A DNA stretch of 64,000 nt from an uncultured Desulfobacter sp. GTDB taxonomy: Bacteria > Desulfobacterota > Desulfobacteria > Desulfobacterales > Desulfobacteraceae. The stretch's first letter is position 1. Every line of letters starts with the position of its first letter. Positions 53,512 through 61,821 of this stretch are shown here, piece by piece. Under the pieces are notes generated by a model, which ran no database searches, was not told where the DNA came from, and saw only the letters and a list, made by a program, of their open reading frames with translations. A program made the position numbers and the translations under genes. The stretch spans positions 2,240,501 to 2,304,500 of the forward strand of contig NZ_OY781882.1 of the NCBI RefSeq assembly GCF_963677125.1. Direction: 5' to 3'.

Positions 53512-53806
53512 ACATCCTCCTTTTGCTTGGTTGGACGGCCTTTATGGATTTGATCCTAACCGACCATGTTTAAAATTTCCATTGGTCCTCGCATGACTGA
53601 TTCAAGATTGGGCTCCTAAGATCTTGGGAAAGAAGAGATCATAAACAAACGTACAATATATTCTTATTATATATTTTTAAGGTTAAAATTCAAGCGCATT
53701 GAAAAGAGATAAACGCAAAAGCGGCCCCTTTCCTATAATCAGGAAAGGGGCCGCTTTAATTTACATCACAAAGCAGATGTCAATTAAGGAAAATTAAATC
53801 CTTCAC
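53512..53806. other. Gap between the exported protein and sat
   Basis: About 295 bases. Holds the terminator of sat and AT-rich sequence that should carry the promoter of the exported protein; no gene seen. Confidence 0.5.
53717..53758 (-). terminator. Terminator after sat
   Basis: Near-perfect 17-bp stem (AAAGCGGCCCCTTTCCT with AGGAAAGGGGCCGCTTT) around six bases, ending about 50 bases past the sat stop, followed on the minus strand by CTTTTGCG. Confidence 0.85.
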
Positions 53807-55084
53807 TTACATCTTGGTGCCTTCTGCATGGCTCTGCAGTTTTACTTCAACCTTTTCGGTCAGGCTTGCATAGTATTCTCTGAGGATAACCAGAACTTCT
53901 TCACGGCCAAAGTGATCAACAACAGGTTCGTTGTTGGACAGGGCGTGGCGCAGTTTGGTACCGGAGAGGATAACGCGGTCGTCTTTGCCATGGGGGCAGG
54001 TTCTCATAGAAGCCATGCCGTCGCATTTGTAGCAGTAGAAAGTCCAGTCAATTTTCAGGGGTTCGCACAGCAGACGTTTTCCGTCGTCTTCGGGCATGGG
54101 GATGGTATCAAAAATTTCCTGTGCTTCAAACAGTGTGTAGAAGTCACCAACGCCTGCATGGTCACGGCCGATGATCATTCTGTTAACACCGTAGTTCTGA
54201 CGGAATGTGGCATGTAACAGGCCTTCACGGGGACCTGCATATCTCATGTCCAAGGGATATCCGCCGTTAATAACATGCTCAGGTACAAAGTAACCCTTAA
54301 TCAGGGTGTCGATGCATTTGATACGTACGTCTGCAGGGATATCGCCGGGTTTCAGGTTACCGATCAAAGAATGGATCAGAACGCCGTCACATACGTCAAG
54401 GGCGATCTTACACAGATGCTCATGGGATCTGTGCATGGGGTTTCTCAGCTGCATAGAAGCAACGTTTGCCCAGCCTTTTTCATCCATGATGGCACGGGTT
54501 TCTTTGGGGGTAAGATAAACACCTTTGAATTTTTCGGGGAATTCGCCTTCGGAGAGGACTTTTACAGGACCTGCCAGGCAGAATTCTTTTCTGGCCATAA
54601 CCATCTGAACGCCGGGATGATCTTCCATGGCGATTTTCCAGAATACGGCATCTTCAGACTCTTCGCCATGACCTTTATATACTTTTTCACATTCCCATTT
54701 TTTCTCGTCTTCGGACATTTCGAATTTTTCTTCGATCTTCATGGTGGCATAGATTTCACCGTCTTTTTCCAGGGTGATTTCATCGCCAACATTGATGTCT
54801 GCAGCATCAGCAGCAGCAGCGTCGAGCATAACGGGAACCGGCCAGAAAGTACCGTCAGCCAGCAGGAAGTCTTCGCAAACGCCTTTCCAGTCAGCTTTGG
54901 TCATGAAGCCGTTCAGCGGAGAGAAACCGCCGATACCCAGCATGATCAAGTCGCCTTTAACCTGGGAAGAAATTTCAATTTTTTTCAGACCTTCAGCTTT
55001 TTTCAGTTCAGCTTCCAGTTCTGCGCCTTCAAGCTTGCAGCATACAAGACCTTTTCCACCATGGGGTGCAACTAATTTAGACAT
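53807..55084 (-). CDS. sat: Sulfate adenylyltransferase (ATP sulfurylase)
   Basis: Homo-oligomeric enzyme of 425 aa that activates sulfate with ATP to adenosine phosphosulfate, the first step of dissimilatory sulfate reduction. Active-site motifs: QLRNPMHRSHEHL with the HxxH pair, GRDHAGVGDFYTLFEAQ, and LSGTKLRHAL. Cysteine pairs in CYKCDGMASMRTCPH suit a metal site seen in enzymes of sulfate reducers. AAGGAGACTG precedes ATG at 55084. Codon choice is strongly biased (few rare codons), consistent with high expression. aprBA and qmo genes are not nearby in the window. Confidence 0.98.
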   Translation of the reverse strand: MSKLVAPHGGKGLVCCKLEGAELEAELKKAEGLKKIEISSQVKGDLIMLGIGGFSPLNGFMTKADWKGVCEDFLLADGTFWPVPVMLDAAAADAADINVGDEITLEKDGEIYATMKIEEKFEMSEDEKKWECEKVYKGHGEESEDAVFWKIAMEDHPGVQMVMARKEFCLAGPVKVLSEGEFPEKFKGVYLTPKETRAIMDEKGWANVASMQLRNPMHRSHEHLCKIALDVCDGVLIHSLIGNLKPGDIPADVRIKCIDTLIKGYFVPEHVINGGYPLDMRYAGPREGLLHATFRQNYGVNRMIIGRDHAGVGDFYTLFEAQEIFDTIPMPEDDGKRLLCEPLKIDWTFYCYKCDGMASMRTCPHGKDDRVILSGTKLRHALSNNEPVVDHFGREEVLVILREYYASLTEKVEVKLQSHAEGTKM

Positions 55085-55126
55085 TTACTTCAGTCTCCTT
55101 ATCTATGGTTAACTTCCATTATGGGT

Positions 55127-55153
55127 GTCAGATGCCTTGACCCGGCACCTGAC
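55127..55153 (-). promoter_or_regulatory. Hairpin in the sat mRNA leader
   Basis: On the minus strand GTCAGGTGCC and GGCATCTGAC pair over 10 positions (one G-U) around GGGTCAA. No T-run follows; it could stabilise the transcript or act in regulation. Confidence 0.5.
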
Positions 55154-55180
55154 TTCAATTTTATTTAAAAATCTCGTAAG

Positions 55181-55208
55181 ATTTAATGATGATTCGCTGA
55201 TTTGTCAA
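55181..55208 (-). promoter_or_regulatory. Sigma-70 promoter for sat
   Basis: On the minus strand TTGACA (55208-55203), 16 bases, TTAAAT (55186-55181). The -35 overlaps the stop codon of the upstream HAD gene. The leader would be about 90 bases and contain the 55127-55153 hairpin. Confidence 0.6.
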
Positions 55209-55846
55209 GAATTATATTTGCTTAACTTTAACAGTTCTCCCACCTCAGCCATGGATACTGCATGGGCGTGGGCTTGCAGCCCAGGCTGTTTAAATGCAAT
55301 GAACCAGGTCCCGGCCGATTCAGCCGCCTTTTGGTCGTATATGGAATCCCCGATGAACACAATCTGCCGGGGCAGCAGCGCAAAGGCGTCCATAATTTTT
55401 TCAAGCTGATCAGGGAAGGGTTTGGGATTGGCCACATCAGATGCTGTGACAACAATATCAAATGCTTTTTTCAGCTTATGTTCTATAAGCACCTTCCCCA
55501 TAGTATTTGTTCGGTTCGTGGCCACACCACGCACAAGCCCTGCCTGCTTTAAGTTATCAAGCAACTCAAGCAGGCCCGGTTCCATCAGCATAAAAGGAAT
55601 CACGGATGCATAGCCGATGCTTTTAATCATCTCGTAGACAGGCCGGTGGTCATCCATTTCAGGAAAAAGATATTCAACGGCAGTGGTTACCGTCATCATA
55701 TGAATGTTTTGAAACTGCTCATCGTCAAGGGGCGGTTTATTAAAACATTTCAGGATTTCATTATAAAATTTCCGATTGGCCTGGGCCGTATCAAACATGA
55801 CACCGTCGCAGTCAAACACAACAGCCTTAATTCCTGATGTATCCAT
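55205..55846 (-). CDS. HAD-superfamily phosphatase (phosphoglycolate phosphatase-like)
   Basis: Protein of 213 aa. Motif I FDCDGVMFDT holds both catalytic aspartates; motif II is ATNRTNT; motif III the lysine in NPKPFPDQL; motif IV GDSIYD. The cap is a small helical insertion after motif I (about 20-85). Family members hydrolyse phosphoglycolate, pyrophosphate or sugar phosphates. Pyrophosphatase activity would help the neighbouring ATP sulfurylase reaction, but that is speculation. Transcribed in the same direction as sat, which has its own promoter. Confidence 0.88.
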   Translation of the reverse strand: MDTSGIKAVVFDCDGVMFDTAQANRKFYNEILKCFNKPPLDDEQFQNIHMMTVTTAVEYLFPEMDDHRPVYEMIKSIGYASVIPFMLMEPGLLELLDNLKQAGLVRGVATNRTNTMGKVLIEHKLKKAFDIVVTASDVANPKPFPDQLEKIMDAFALLPRQIVFIGDSIYDQKAAESAGTWFIAFKQPGLQAHAHAVSMAEVGELLKLSKYNS

Positions 55847-55891
55847 TCTGTTTAGAATCCTTGGGGCTATTAATTTACTTGTATGCTAAAA

Positions 55892-56590
55892 TTACTTTTG
55901 CGCATCCTCTTCAAAAATGGCATAGACCCTGATTTTCAAACGAGGTTTATTGGGATCGTCTGTTGTCAATGTAATAAGATCATAAGTATTGGTAGAACGG
56001 TCGGAAAAACACGACACCCTAACCTGCCATTGTTTTTGACCCTGGCCGGGCTTGATCAGCTCAGCCTTGATCTGCCTATTCAATTGAAGCTTCATGTCAA
56101 GGATATTTAACTTATCCCCTTGCACCGGCTCAATTGTAACCACATCACTTAAAGTCTGGCCGGGTGCTCCGCTCAGGTTCACAGTGCTAGGGCTGATCTT
56201 GACACGCTCTTTAACCTTGCCTGAAATTTTTAAATAAAATTTTTTATTTTGAGGGTCATCGGTTTTAACCAAAATTTTTTTAACCAACTCACGTCCGCCA
56301 TACCCTGTGGTCTTAACACCAATGGTAATTTTACCTTCCCCACCCGGGGGAATCTGCCTGTCATAGGCTTTTTTGTCGCAGCCTCAAGGCGGACGCACCC
56401 CGATAATGTTTAGGGGGGCATCCCCCTGGTTTTGTACTATAAAATCATGGGTTAAATGTGCGCCTTCAAGCAGGGGCTCGAACTCAAAAACAGGAGCCAC
56501 AGGCACGGCCTTAGGACCGGCAAAGACATAGCCGGGTCCGGTGAAAATAAACAAAAATGCAGAAATGATTATAAGATTGACGTATTTCAT
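55892..56590 (-). CDS. DUF1573 domain exported protein with in-frame TGA, putative selenoprotein
   Basis: One continuous frame of 232 codons interrupted only by a TGA at codon 69 (56386-56384). Signal peptide about 1-25 (IIISAFLFIFTGPGYVFA-G); then VFEFEPLLEGAHLTHDFIVQNQGDAPLNI and a typical DUF1573 start, in which the next segment normally reads a conserved CGC after a Val/Pro stretch. Here it reads VRPP-TGA-GCDKKAYDRQIPPGGEGKI, so TGA stands exactly at the first conserved cysteine. The rest (163 codons) is intact, including TTGYGG and VKTDDPQNKKFYLKISGKV. A UUCCCC-CGGGU-GGGGAA hairpin with a G in the second loop position begins its loop 37 bases after the TGA, at the outer limit for a bacterial SECIS. 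A simple nonsense mutation is the alternative; the two pieces would then be 68 and up to 163 residues. Confidence 0.7.
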
Positions 56591-56612
56591 TCTCTTTATC
56601 CATTATATTCTT

Positions 56613-56692
56613 TAACAAAGTCTCGATAAACGCTTAAGTTACTATCTTGTGTCGTTGTTAATAGGCCATATCACTCCATTGCTGTTAGAAAC
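56613..56692 (+). repeat. R1 intergenic repeat, diverged unit
   Basis: AACAAAGTCTCGATAAACGC with TTAAGTTACTATCTTG, then CGTTGTTAATAGGCC and CATATCACTCCATTGCTGTT. It matches the R1 order but the GC-rich core is degraded. It lies in the gap between the DUF1573 gene and pabBC. Confidence 0.55.
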
Positions 56693-56811
56693 GATTAGAA
56701 AAAATAGCCTATTCGCTCCTTAAATTCAAGGCTGCCGACTAATAACAGATCAAAATCAGGATTACCAATTTGTCAGGTTCTAAACTTTCAGACAAAACGG
56801 TCAATTTCGGT

Positions 56812-59064
56812 TCAGACAGACGTGAAAAGGATTTCATTGACCTGACGGCACAGCCGATTGTCAGTATCAAAAATCATATTGTTAATACGCCGGACCGGCA
56901 CCATCCCCATGAGTGCGTTGGTTACAAATACGTTCGGGTGAGCACAAAAGGTTTCAACATCCACAGAAACCTTGCATACGGTAAAGCCTTTTTTTGCCAT
57001 AATCTGCATGACGGACATAAGTGTTATCCCATTAAGCACATGACGGGAATCAGGCACGATGATATTTTTCCCATCCAGCGCGATGATGTTGCAGGTGTTT
57101 GTTTCAGAAATAGTGCCGTCTGAATTTAGAATCAGGGATTCATCCGCCTCATGATCCAAGGCAAAGGTACGGGCCAGATCGTAAAATAGGTAATTCATGG
57201 ATTTATGATCTGCTAAGAAAGAGTGCCGGGCATGGGGAAAGGTAATCAGATCAAGACCTTTTTTACCAAGCATTTCAAGACGGTGCACATAGGTGCGGAC
57301 AAAAACAGCAGCAAACACATGCCGCCCGGGGCGGTGATCCTTGGCCACCACAAGCTTAACCGCGCAGGTCTCATGCTCAAATCCGTTTTGACAAACAAGC
57401 TGTTCGATCACCGAACCCCAGCAGATATCCGGAAAAATTCCGCCAAACACAGATTCCCAGGATTTTTCCAGCCGATTGATATGTTCAGGCAGTCGAATGG
57501 GGAGGCCTGCGTCCACCCGGATGGTTTCAAACAGACCGGCACCATATAAAACACCTGGGATATCGGCTGGTATCCTGGCAAGGCCCTGGGGGACAAAACA
57601 TCCGTTCACCCAGGCCATGACCGATTTTTTCCTATTTAGACCAAACTTTTGTGTCAGGGTATCCATCAAGGTCTTCCCTTTGGCCAGGGTCTCATCAAAC
57701 TCTTTTTGGGGATCTGAGTCATAAACCACACCGCCCCCAACGGAAAAGCTCAATCGCCCGCCATGGACAACGGCGGTACGAATGGCAATGGAAAGATCCA
57801 TAGTACCATGAAAGCTTAAGTATCCAATGGCACCAGTATACACATGGCGCTTTACAGGTTCGAGGCTGTCAATAATTTCCATGGCGCGGATCTTGGGGCA
57901 GCCGGTGATGGACCCCCCGGGAAAAGCAGCCCGGACGACTTCAGCGCAGGAGACACCAGATTTCAGCCGCCCTTCAACCACAGAGACCAGATGATACACA
58001 TTGTCATAGGGTTCCAGGCGTTTGTGGGCAGTCACCTCCACAGAATCATATTCGGTGACCCGGGACAAATCATTACGCATCAGATCCACAATCATAGTCA
58101 GTTCAGCATCATCTTTAATACTGTTAGATAAAATTCCGGCGTTTTCCCTATCCTGTTCAGGTGTGTCCCCCCTGGCAATGGTTCCTTTTATAGGCCGTGT
58201 TTCAACTGTCTGGTTCTCAACTTTAAGAAAGCGCTCGGGCGATGTGGAGACCACCTGGTGGTCCCCAGCCTGAATAAACGCAAAAAAAGGAGCGGGATTC
58301 TTTTCAAACAATTTTAAAAACAGGGCATAGGCATCACCGCTGAAATCGGATTCAAACCGCTGTGACAAATTGGCCTGGTAGATATCCCCCTGCCTTAAAT
58401 GCGCAATGATTTTAGATACAGCTGACAGATATTCCGGTTTACCAAAAGAAGATACAAGACCTGTACCATCAGTGCAGAAAGTGCCGGGCTGCCAGGATTG
58501 TTTGAGTCGCTTTACAAATAATTCTTCTCTTGCCAGAACATCTTTTTGCCCTATATCCTGGTCAAACACAGGCAGACAAAGCGATTTTTCGCCGGTTTTT
58601 CGATCCTGGATTAAAATGACGGATGGGGCATACAGACAAATATCGGGCAGCCCTAAGCCCACACAAGTCCGGGGAAGATCTTCGATTGTGTCTTTTAAAT
58701 CATAGGAAAAATAACCAAACAGGCCCGCAGTCACCGGCAGTTTGAATGCTTTATCAAAAAAAGAAAATTGCGTTGTCAGGGTGTCAACCAGCCCCAAAGG
58801 ATCCTGTTGCGTTTTATGGCTGACAAAGTTCCCTGCTGAATCTTTGAGTTTAATACAGATGGTGTCCCCGGTCCCTTTCACAGTCAGCCAGGGATCTACG
58901 GATAGAATATGATACCGTGCACAGTCCAAATCAGACCCGGACAAAAGCACCACCGTGCCCTCCTGCTGGGAGAACCGGGCAGCAGCATGTTCAAACGGCA
59001 GATCAAAATTAAAACCCCGGACCACAATATCGGTGATCCGGGGTAAAAAAATTTTTTCAGACAT
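56812..59064 (-). CDS. pabBC: Fused aminodeoxychorismate synthase component I and aminodeoxychorismate lyase
   Basis: Protein of 750 aa for p-aminobenzoate (folate) synthesis. PabB part (about 1-460): RQGDIYQANLSQRF, RPIKGTIARG (the PIKGT form marks PabB), GGSITGCPKIRAMEIID and GAIGYLSFHGTMDLSIAIRT. PabC part (about 475-750) is a class-IV pyridoxal-phosphate aminotransferase fold: GLFETIRVD, the lysine in VAKDHRPGRH/DLITFPHARHSFLADHKSMNY, ETNTCNIIAL. ATG at 59064 overlaps the MBL stop by one base (TAATG). Last gene of the nrdR-rib operon; the glutaminase PabA is not in the window. Confidence 0.94.
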   Translation of the reverse strand: MSEKIFLPRITDIVVRGFNFDLPFEHAAARFSQQEGTVVLLSGSDLDCARYHILSVDPWLTVKGTGDTICIKLKDSAGNFVSHKTQQDPLGLVDTLTTQFSFFDKAFKLPVTAGLFGYFSYDLKDTIEDLPRTCVGLGLPDICLYAPSVILIQDRKTGEKSLCLPVFDQDIGQKDVLAREELFVKRLKQSWQPGTFCTDGTGLVSSFGKPEYLSAVSKIIAHLRQGDIYQANLSQRFESDFSGDAYALFLKLFEKNPAPFFAFIQAGDHQVVSTSPERFLKVENQTVETRPIKGTIARGDTPEQDRENAGILSNSIKDDAELTMIVDLMRNDLSRVTEYDSVEVTAHKRLEPYDNVYHLVSVVEGRLKSGVSCAEVVRAAFPGGSITGCPKIRAMEIIDSLEPVKRHVYTGAIGYLSFHGTMDLSIAIRTAVVHGGRLSFSVGGGVVYDSDPQKEFDETLAKGKTLMDTLTQKFGLNRKKSVMAWVNGCFVPQGLARIPADIPGVLYGAGLFETIRVDAGLPIRLPEHINRLEKSWESVFGGIFPDICWGSVIEQLVCQNGFEHETCAVKLVVAKDHRPGRHVFAAVFVRTYVHRLEMLGKKGLDLITFPHARHSFLADHKSMNYLFYDLARTFALDHEADESLILNSDGTISETNTCNIIALDGKNIIVPDSRHVLNGITLMSVMQIMAKKGFTVCKVSVDVETFCAHPNVFVTNALMGMVPVRRINNMIFDTDNRLCRQVNEILFTSV

Positions 59065-59684
59065 TATCTGAGAAAAGGATTCATCCGCTTTTCATTGCCG
59101 ATGGTACTCTCAGGTCCATGCCCTGGATAGACAATGGTATTGTCGTCCAGATTCAGCAATTTGGTTTTAATGGAGGATATCAGGGTGTCATAATCGCCGC
59201 CGGGAAGATCGGTACGTCCGATTGAACCTTGAAAAAGTGTATCTCCAACAAACAAATGGCCGGTTGTGTAAAGGCAAATGCCTCCGGGGGAGTGCCCCGG
59301 GGTGTGGATTATTTCAAAGGTAATATTGCCAAAAGTAATTGAGTCCCCTTCCTTAAGATGAACGTCGGCAGGCGGAGAATTTTCGGCCCCAAGGCCGAAC
59401 ATGGCAGCATGATGGGTCAGATCCAAGAGCATGGGTTCATCATCAGGATAAACAGCAATCTGAGCAGCTGTTGCGTCCTTCATTCTCTTGTTTGCCCCGA
59501 CATGATCAAAGTGACCATGGGTGTTGATCAAGTATTTTACCTTCAGTTCGGCTTTGGCAAGGGCCATGAGGATCCGTTCTGCATCATCACCCGGGTCAAT
59601 GACAGCAGCCTGTTTTGTGTCTTCACATCCTACAATATAACAGTTGGCCATAATAGGGCCGACTTCGAGTTTATGTATAATCAA
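59064..59684 (-). CDS. Metallo-beta-lactamase-fold hydrolase (glyoxalase II-like)
   Basis: Protein of 206 aa. Metal ligands: HxHxDH in NTHGHFDHVGANK, a histidine in IHTPGHSPGG, Asp in FVGDTLFQGSIGRTD and the final His in VYPGHGPES. This is the hydroxyacylglutathione-hydrolase-like branch, acting on thioesters; the true substrate is not known. I chose the TTG at 59684 because AAGGAGG lies five bases upstream and MIIHKLEVGPIMANCYIVG is the usual start; the open frame extends to 59861 without a matching family sequence. Between nusB (25-base gap) and pabBC. Confidence 0.87.
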   Translation of the reverse strand: MIIHKLEVGPIMANCYIVGCEDTKQAAVIDPGDDAERILMALAKAELKVKYLINTHGHFDHVGANKRMKDATAAQIAVYPDDEPMLLDLTHHAAMFGLGAENSPPADVHLKEGDSITFGNITFEIIHTPGHSPGGICLYTTGHLFVGDTLFQGSIGRTDLPGGDYDTLISSIKTKLLNLDDNTIVYPGHGPESTIGNEKRMNPFLR

Positions 59685-59709
59685 AACATCCTCCTTGTTC
59701 TTCACATCA

Positions 59710-60123
59710 TTAGGTCTCGTGCTGAGCCCGAATCCGGTCCAGTACGCCGTTGATGAACGGCCCTGAATCCCGGGTACCGAATTTTTTCCCGATCTCAACC
59801 GCCTCGTTAATGGATACTGATGAGGGGATGTCAGACAGATGAAGCATCTCAAACACAGCAATACGCATGATATTCCTATCCACCGCTGGCATACGGGAAA
59901 TCTTCCAGTTCTTAGCCCATTGATCCAAAAGAGTGTCTATCTGTTTGCGGTTTTCAAACACACCATCAACAAGCGTCTGAAAAAAAAGACGTGTGGGCCC
60001 ACTTAAATCTTCCCCGTGTTGTTCAAGGAAGTCATCCATTTGAGGCCGAAAATCGGTTTTATTCAGATCCAAGGCAAACAGGGCCTGCAAGGCCAGTTCA
60101 CGGGATTTGCGCCTATCACCCAT
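59710..60123 (-). CDS. nusB: Transcription antitermination factor NusB
   Basis: All-helical RNA-binding protein of 137 aa. RRKSRELALQALFALDLN, DRNIMRIAVFEMLHL, PSSVSINEAVEIGKKFGT and FINGVLDRI are the family stretches. It binds boxA of rRNA operons with S10. Three-base gap after ribH, a common rib-nusB pairing. Confidence 0.97.
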   Translation of the reverse strand: MGDRRKSRELALQALFALDLNKTDFRPQMDDFLEQHGEDLSGPTRLFFQTLVDGVFENRKQIDTLLDQWAKNWKISRMPAVDRNIMRIAVFEMLHLSDIPSSVSINEAVEIGKKFGTRDSGPFINGVLDRIRAQHET

Positions 60124-60126
60124 GTC

Positions 60127-60594
60127 TTATTCCATATTCGCGCACAGGTTTGCCATTTCAACAGCGCCCAAGGCCACATCAAAGCCTTTATTACCGGATT
60201 TTGTACCGGCACGTTCAATGGCCTGCTCAATGGTTTCCGTGGTGAGGATACCGAACATCACCGGCACCTTAGCCTCAAGGCTCACAGAGGCAATGCCCTT
60301 GGACACTTCGGCACACACATAGTCATAATGGGTGGTAGCCCCACGGATCACGGCACCCAAACAGATAATGGCGTCATATTTGTTCAACGCAGCCATTTTG
60401 GCTGCCGCCAAAGGAATTTCAAAGGCACCAGGCACCTTAACAATGGCAATATCCTTATCCTGTGCACCGCTCCTGATCAAACAGTCCAAAGCGCCTGACA
60501 CAAGTTTATCTACAATAAAATCATTAAATCTTGCAGCAACAATACCAAACTTTTTACCTTTGGCATCTAAATTGGCTTCAATTATCTGAGGCAT
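60127..60594 (-). CDS. ribH: 6,7-dimethyl-8-ribityllumazine synthase
   Basis: Enzyme of 155 aa that condenses the ribityl-pyrimidine with 3,4-dihydroxybutanone phosphate. GIVAARFNDFIVDKLVSGA, VPGAFEIPLAA, CLGAVIRGATTHYDYVC and the end GNKGFDVALGAVEM are typical; the His in THYDYV is the catalytic one. One-base gap after ribBA. Confidence 0.97.
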   Translation of the reverse strand: MPQIIEANLDAKGKKFGIVAARFNDFIVDKLVSGALDCLIRSGAQDKDIAIVKVPGAFEIPLAAAKMAALNKYDAIICLGAVIRGATTHYDYVCAEVSKGIASVSLEAKVPVMFGILTTETIEQAIERAGTKSGNKGFDVALGAVEMANLCANME

Positions 60595-60595
60595 A

Positions 60596-61810
60596 TTAAT
60601 TTTCCTTATTTATATGTAGTAGATGACCCATCTTGGCCTGCTTGCACGCCAAATATCCCTGGTTGAAGGGATTCGGCGCCACTTCAATGGGCACCTGTTC
60701 CACAACGCTTAAGCCATAACCCTGAAGCCCCACCATCTTTTTAGGATTGTTGGTGAGCAGCCGCATTTTGCGAACGCCTAGATCTACCAGCATCTGGGCA
60801 CCGACACCGTAATCACGCAAGTCGGCGGAAAACCCAAGTTTTTCATTGGCCTGGACTGTATCCAGGCCCTGGCGCTGGTATTCATAGGCTTTTAATTTGT
60901 TCACAAGGCCAATACCCCGACCTTCCTGGCGCAAATATAAAATAACGCCGCAACCTTCTTCATCCACCATTTTCATGGCTCTGCGGAGCTGATCCTGACA
61001 ATCACAGCGCAAGGAAGAAAAAATATCACCGGTCATGCATTCGGAATGCACCCGTACCAGAATATCCTTTTCCGGATCAATTTCACCCTTGACCAGGGCA
61101 ATGTGGGTAAGATTGTCAATATCATTCTCATAGGCAATGATTCTGAATTCACCGCCCACCCGGGTAGGAATAACGGTTTCAGCTGCCCGTTTTACAAAAC
61201 TTTCGGTTTTTAACCGGTATTTAACAAGATCCGCAACCGTGCAGATGCCTATGCCGTGCTTTTCGGCAAATGTTTCAAGGGAGGGCATCCGGGCCATGGT
61301 ACCATCGTCATCCATGATTTCACAAATGACACCGGCGGGCTTGAGCCCTGCCAAACGCGCAAGGTCCACAGAGCCTTCTGTCTGGCCTATGCGCACCATC
61401 ACACCGCCGTCCCTGGCACGTAAAGGGAAAATGTGGCCGGGTCGCGCAATGTCCTGGGGGCCGGTTTCATCATCCACTGCCGTCAAAATAGTCGTAGCCC
61501 GATCTGCAGCGGAAATACCTGTGGTCACCCCTTTTTTGGCCTCAATGGAAACAGTAAACCCGGTACCGTACTGGGAAGTATTGTGCTCAACCATCATGGG
61601 AAGATCAAGTTTATCTGCAATAGTTGAATCAAGGGACAGGCAGATGAGTCCCCGGCCATAGGTTGCCATAAAGTTAATGGCTTCAGGGGTTACGGCCTCT
61701 GCCGCCATGGTCAGGTCTCCTTCATTTTCCCTGTCCTCATCATCCACCAGAATGACCATTTTTCCATTTTTTATATCTTCAATCGCCTGTTCAATTGTTA
61801 AATGCGGCAT
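60596..61810 (-). CDS. ribBA: Bifunctional 3,4-dihydroxy-2-butanone-4-phosphate synthase/GTP cyclohydrolase II
   Basis: Fusion of 404 aa feeding both branches of riboflavin synthesis. RibB part (about 1-200): VDDEDRENEGDLTMAAEAVTP with the acidic metal site, and RPGHIFPLRARDGGV. RibA part (about 205-404): zinc ligands in SECMTGDIFSSLRCDC, LRQEGRGIGLVNKLKAY and LTNNPKKMVGLQGYGL. Eleven-base gap to ribE. Confidence 0.97.
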   Translation of the reverse strand: MPHLTIEQAIEDIKNGKMVILVDDEDRENEGDLTMAAEAVTPEAINFMATYGRGLICLSLDSTIADKLDLPMMVEHNTSQYGTGFTVSIEAKKGVTTGISAADRATTILTAVDDETGPQDIARPGHIFPLRARDGGVMVRIGQTEGSVDLARLAGLKPAGVICEIMDDDGTMARMPSLETFAEKHGIGICTVADLVKYRLKTESFVKRAAETVIPTRVGGEFRIIAYENDIDNLTHIALVKGEIDPEKDILVRVHSECMTGDIFSSLRCDCQDQLRRAMKMVDEEGCGVILYLRQEGRGIGLVNKLKAYEYQRQGLDTVQANEKLGFSADLRDYGVGAQMLVDLGVRKMRLLTNNPKKMVGLQGYGLSVVEQVPIEVAPNPFNQGYLACKQAKMGHLLHINKEN

Positions 61811-61821
61811 GTTGTTATCCT

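Noticed and set aside
54275..55075. Long plus-strand frame (266 aa) opposite sat
   Set aside because: It is the antisense shadow of sat, whose strongly biased codons leave the opposite strand open; the product is Phe-rich and unlike any family.
56384..56386. Treating the TGA simply as a pseudogene stop
   Set aside because: The stop falls exactly on a conserved Cys position and the remaining 163 codons are clean, so selenocysteine is the better working view; not proven.
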